Shown here: in pieces, positions 30,478-33,098 of the stretch
Layout of the letters: each line of letters starts with the position of its first letter
How positions within the stretch are numbered: the first letter of the stretch is position 1
Source: Wohlfahrtiimonas larvae
Lineage (GTDB): Bacteria > Pseudomonadota > Gammaproteobacteria > Cardiobacteriales > Wohlfahrtiimonadaceae
Direction: 5' to 3'
Assembly (NCBI RefSeq): GCF_002006755.1
Contig: NZ_MVDO01000003.1
Location: 1 to 33,098, forward strand
Length of the DNA stretch: 33,098 bases
Made by a program: the position numbers and the translations under genes
The notes under the pieces: generated by a model
Database searches by the model: none
What the model saw: the letters and a program-made list of their open reading frames with translations, nothing else
What the model was told of the DNA's origin: nothing

Positions 30478-31251
30478 ATGTTGTTATTTCTTTTATCACC
30501 TGCAAAAAAGCTTGATGAAACGAAGCAGCCACCTTTTGAAGGTAATAGTTCTCCACATTTTTTAAAGCAAAGTATAGAACTTATTGATATTCTTAAAAAA
30601 CTATCACCACCAGATTTAGAATCTTTAATGAAAATTTCTGGTAATTTAGCAGTACAGAATGCCGCACGTTATAGTCAGTTTTCTATTCCTTTTAATCATG
30701 ATAATGCTAAAGAAGCTATTTTCTTATTCAATGGTGATGCGTATGAAGCTTTGAGAGCATATGATTTAACTGAAGATCAGATGACGTATCTTCAATCTCA
30801 TTTGGTGATGTTATCGGGATTGTATGGTGCTGTACATCCATTAGATTTAATTGCCCCTTATCGTTTAGAAATGGGAACAGCTCTTAAAAATTCTAAAGGT
30901 AAAAATTTGTATGAATTTTGGGGTGATTCTGTGACGCAATATCTAAATGGTTGGATTGAGAAAAATAAAATTACAGCTGTGGTTAACTTAGCATCGAATG
31001 AGTATTTTTCTGTTATACAGCGAGATAAGCTTTCAGTGCCTGTCATTACACCAATTTTTAAAGATTTAAAAAATGGGCAATATAAAACCATCAGTTTTAA
31101 TGCTAAAAAAGCACGAGGTTTAATGGTTCGTTATGCTGCTGAAAATAATATTCACAATGCAGAAGATTTAAAACAATTTACAGTTAACGATTATTATTTT
31201 AAGGGCGAGAACCCAACACAAATGTCAGAATGGCTATTCTATAAGGATTAA
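30478..31251 (+). CDS. yaaA: Peroxide-stress protein YaaA
   Basis: A 257-residue YaaA (DUF328) protein. In E. coli (258 residues) it lowers free iron during hydrogen peroxide stress and limits DNA damage. The start at 30478 (MLLFLLSPAKKL) matches the family and has GGAGG at 30469-30473; a longer reading from 30421 overlaps pgpB. Family segments visible are LFNGDAYEAL, LSGLYGAVHPLDLIAPYRLEMG, and LASNEYFSV. Coupled to pgpB by 1-nt spacing and followed 5 nt later by ppnN. Confidence 0.95.
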   Translation: MLLFLLSPAKKLDETKQPPFEGNSSPHFLKQSIELIDILKKLSPPDLESLMKISGNLAVQNAARYSQFSIPFNHDNAKEAIFLFNGDAYEALRAYDLTEDQMTYLQSHLVMLSGLYGAVHPLDLIAPYRLEMGTALKNSKGKNLYEFWGDSVTQYLNGWIEKNKITAVVNLASNEYFSVIQRDKLSVPVITPIFKDLKNGQYKTISFNAKKARGLMVRYAAENNIHNAEDLKQFTVNDYYFKGENPTQMSEWLFYKD

Positions 31252-31256
31252 TCTAA

Positions 31257-32639
31257 ATGATCATGGAAAATAAAAATTATCATATCTATCCACCTAGTGG
31301 ATCATTGGATCTATTATCAAAAGTAGAGAGTGATTTATTAACAAAAAGTGCCGATGGTGAACTATATCAATTATTTAGAAATTGTTTATTAGCCGTTCTA
31401 AATACAGGTAGTCAAACAGATGATGCAAGTATTTTATTCCAAAAATATCAAGATTTTGAAGCGAAAATTTCACGAACAGAGCGCGGTATTAAGCTGGAAT
31501 TGATGAACCCTCCACAATCAGTATTTGTAGATGGAGAGTTAACACGTTTAATTCGTACTAACTTATTTTCAGTGTTGCGTGACATTTTGTATATGCGTGA
31601 AATTGTGAGCAGTTATGATAAAAAGCGCTTAGTAAAATATGGCAGTCAAAAAATTGCGACCGATATTGTTTTTATGACATTGCGCAATGCAAAAGCATTA
31701 AAAGCAGCATATGACTATAATGTTGTGGTGTGTTGGGGTGGACATTCAATTAATGAAATTGAGTATAAATATGCACGTGAAGTCGGTCATGAATTAGGTT
31801 TACGCCGTTTTGATATTTGTACGGGTTGTGGCCCAGGCGCGATGGAAGCACCTATGCGTGGTGCTGCAGTTGGCCATACACAACAAGGCCATGAAGCAAA
31901 CCGTTATATTGGGATCACAGAACCTTCAATCATTGCCGCAGAGCCACCTAATCCTTTGGTGAATGAATTGATCATTATGCCTGATATTGAAAAACGTATT
32001 GAAGCATTCATTCGTTTAGGTCATGGTTTAATTGTCTTTCCAGGTGGCGTGGGTACAGCAGAAGAGTTTTTATATGTGCTCAGTATCTTAATGATGGAAG
32101 AAAATAAAGATCAAATTTTGCCAATTGTTTTAACGGGACCGAAAGAGAGTGAAAGCTACTTTAAAACTTTGGATCATTTTATTGAGAAAAGTTTGGGGAA
32201 AGAAGCTCAAAGATTCTATGAGATTATTATTGATAATCCATCGTTAGTGGCTCAGCGTATGAAGCAAGCAATGCCATTGGTAAAAGAGCGTCGTAAACAA
32301 AGTGAAGATGCTTATTGTTTTAATTGGTCATTAACAATTTCAGAAGATTTACAAAAGCCCTTTATTCCAACACATGAAAATATGTCCGGCTTGAATCTAC
32401 ATAAAAATCAACCAAAAGAAAAATTAGCAGCGGCATTGCGCCAAGCATTCTCAGGGATTGTAGCAGGTAATATTAAAGAGTCAGGCATTAAAGCAATCAA
32501 AGAACATGGACCTTTTGTATTACATGGTGATCCTGAGTTGATGGAGTTGGTGGATCAATTATTGAATGATTTTGTATCGCAAGGTCGAATGAAATTACCT
32601 GGTTCTACATATCAACCATGCTATCGTGTTGAAAAGTAA
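31257..32639 (+). CDS. ppnN: Nucleotide 5'-monophosphate nucleosidase PpnN (YgdH)
   Basis: A 460-residue enzyme of the LOG/YgdH family that splits purine and pyrimidine nucleoside 5'-monophosphates into base and ribose phosphate. In E. coli (454 residues) it is controlled by (p)ppGpp. The N-terminal domain begins PPSGSLDLLSKVE and contains LYQLFRNCLLAVLN. The central LOG fold has CGPGAMEAPMRGA and the phosphate-binding FPGGVGTAEEF. A C-terminal dimer domain follows. The ATG at 31257 is followed two codons later by another ATG (31263), so the start may be either. It is the last gene of the pgpB-yaaA-ppnN unit. Confidence 0.95.
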   Translation: MIMENKNYHIYPPSGSLDLLSKVESDLLTKSADGELYQLFRNCLLAVLNTGSQTDDASILFQKYQDFEAKISRTERGIKLELMNPPQSVFVDGELTRLIRTNLFSVLRDILYMREIVSSYDKKRLVKYGSQKIATDIVFMTLRNAKALKAAYDYNVVVCWGGHSINEIEYKYAREVGHELGLRRFDICTGCGPGAMEAPMRGAAVGHTQQGHEANRYIGITEPSIIAAEPPNPLVNELIIMPDIEKRIEAFIRLGHGLIVFPGGVGTAEEFLYVLSILMMEENKDQILPIVLTGPKESESYFKTLDHFIEKSLGKEAQRFYEIIIDNPSLVAQRMKQAMPLVKERRKQSEDAYCFNWSLTISEDLQKPFIPTHENMSGLNLHKNQPKEKLAAALRQAFSGIVAGNIKESGIKAIKEHGPFVLHGDPELMELVDQLLNDFVSQGRMKLPGSTYQPCYRVEK

Positions 32640-32660
32640 CTATTTTAGATTTTAATAGTT

Positions 32661-32697
32661 AAAATCCTCAGTATTACAAAATACTGAGGATTTTTTT
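32661..32697 (+). terminator. Strong terminator after ppnN
   Basis: A perfect 15-bp stem (AAAATCCTCAGTATT with AATACTGAGGATTTT) has a 4-nt loop and a T-run. The A-run on the other side lets it also act on the minus strand, where the last gene of the window converges. Confidence 0.95.
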
Positions 32698-32747
32698 ATG
32701 GTAGATTGAAAGTTTAGGGTCTGATGATATCAATATTGATATAGCGA

Positions 32748-33092
32748 TTATTTTATAATTGGTAAAATACATTCATCCTCTTTTAACAGTGCTTTCACAT
32801 CGAATCGATTAACAGTAATATCACCTAGTTCTGTGATACAGATGAGTTTAGATCCTGAGAGTTTTTTAATATCAATAATATAGTTATTTTGATATTGCAC
32901 ATCAGGATCTAATATAATATTTTCAATATGGAAAGAAGCCAATGATAAAGGATTATTCCAACGATTAACTAATCTAATTCGGGTTTGATCTGCCAACATC
33001 AGATCTATAGATAAAACTGATACAGTTTTATCTTTAGTATTTTGTAAAATAATCTTATCTAATTTATTTTGTGTGTGGTTAATATAAAACAT
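32748..33092 (-). CDS. Hypothetical protein at the window edge
   Basis: A 114-residue protein I do not recognise, with no signal peptide, membrane helix or known motif visible. It alternates short hydrophobic and polar stretches, suggesting beta structure. The ATG at 33092 is directly preceded by AGAGGA at the window end; with no spacer this is too close to be a normal ribosome-binding site. The reading frame stays open to the edge, so the gene may begin outside the window. Confidence 0.5.
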   Translation of the reverse strand: MFYINHTQNKLDKIILQNTKDKTVSVLSIDLMLADQTRIRLVNRWNNPLSLASFHIENIILDPDVQYQNNYIIDIKKLSGSKLICITELGDITVNRFDVKALLKEDECILPIIK

Positions 33093-33098
33093 TCCTCT

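Overview
This is an AT-rich bacterial chromosome segment (by eye well under 40% GC; not computed). It consists almost entirely of complete, tightly packed genes. The protein families, many resembling Escherichia coli proteins along their whole length (NrdD/NrdG, AcnA, CmoA/CmoB, DsbD, LptD, RecR, YbaB, YaaA, PpnN, MnmA), point to a Gram-negative gammaproteobacterium. Gene order differs from Enterobacteriaceae: the SRP RNA gene abuts dnaX, tatAB joins cmoAB without tatC, and lptD is followed by a terminator instead of surA. A low-GC lineage such as the Cardiobacteriales group is possible, but that is a guess. A class III ribonucleotide reductase alongside aconitase A, AhpD and an orphan EfeO-like protein suggests a facultative anaerobe that manages oxygen and iron.

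Layout. 1-1860: a siderophore-interacting flavoprotein and a divergent AraC regulator, sharing a control region. 2032-5735: nrdD-nrdG (class III ribonucleotide reductase and activase), a small DUF2845 secreted protein and an SDR oxidoreductase, closed by a bidirectional terminator. 5815-8502: acnA, divergent from ahpD (8802-9323). 9602-13576: an FUSC/YccS membrane protein and the disulfide reductase dsbD, both on the minus strand. 13700-18885: tRNA-Gly, a DUF4365-TPR protein, the compact block tatA-tatB-cmoA-cmoB (minus strand), then an identical second tRNA-Gly and tRNA-Cys. 18895-22743: SRP RNA, dnaX, ybaB, recR, a HIT protein and apt, apparently one transcription unit driven by tandem promoters ahead of the tRNAs. 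22765-25230: lptD. 25289-26751: mnmA with a coupled small membrane protein upstream. 26850-29500: a MenI-like thioesterase, an imelysin/EfeO-like protein and a uracil-type permease. 29688-32639: a PgpB-like phosphatase, yaaA and ppnN, ending in a strong terminator. 32748-33092: an unrecognised protein at the window edge.

Most of the window is core metabolism and information processing. The clearest accessory gene is the DUF4365-TPR protein at 13808-15748. It is a PD-(D/E)XK-like nuclease fold joined to many TPR repeats, is visibly more AT-rich than its neighbours, and lies beside a tRNA gene between two identical tRNA-Gly copies. It is the best candidate here for an undescribed system, possibly a single-gene defence protein. 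Other points of interest are tatAB without tatC, the ffs-dnaX-ybaB-recR order, several non-ATG starts backed by good ribosome-binding sites, and structured leaders at uraA and acnA.
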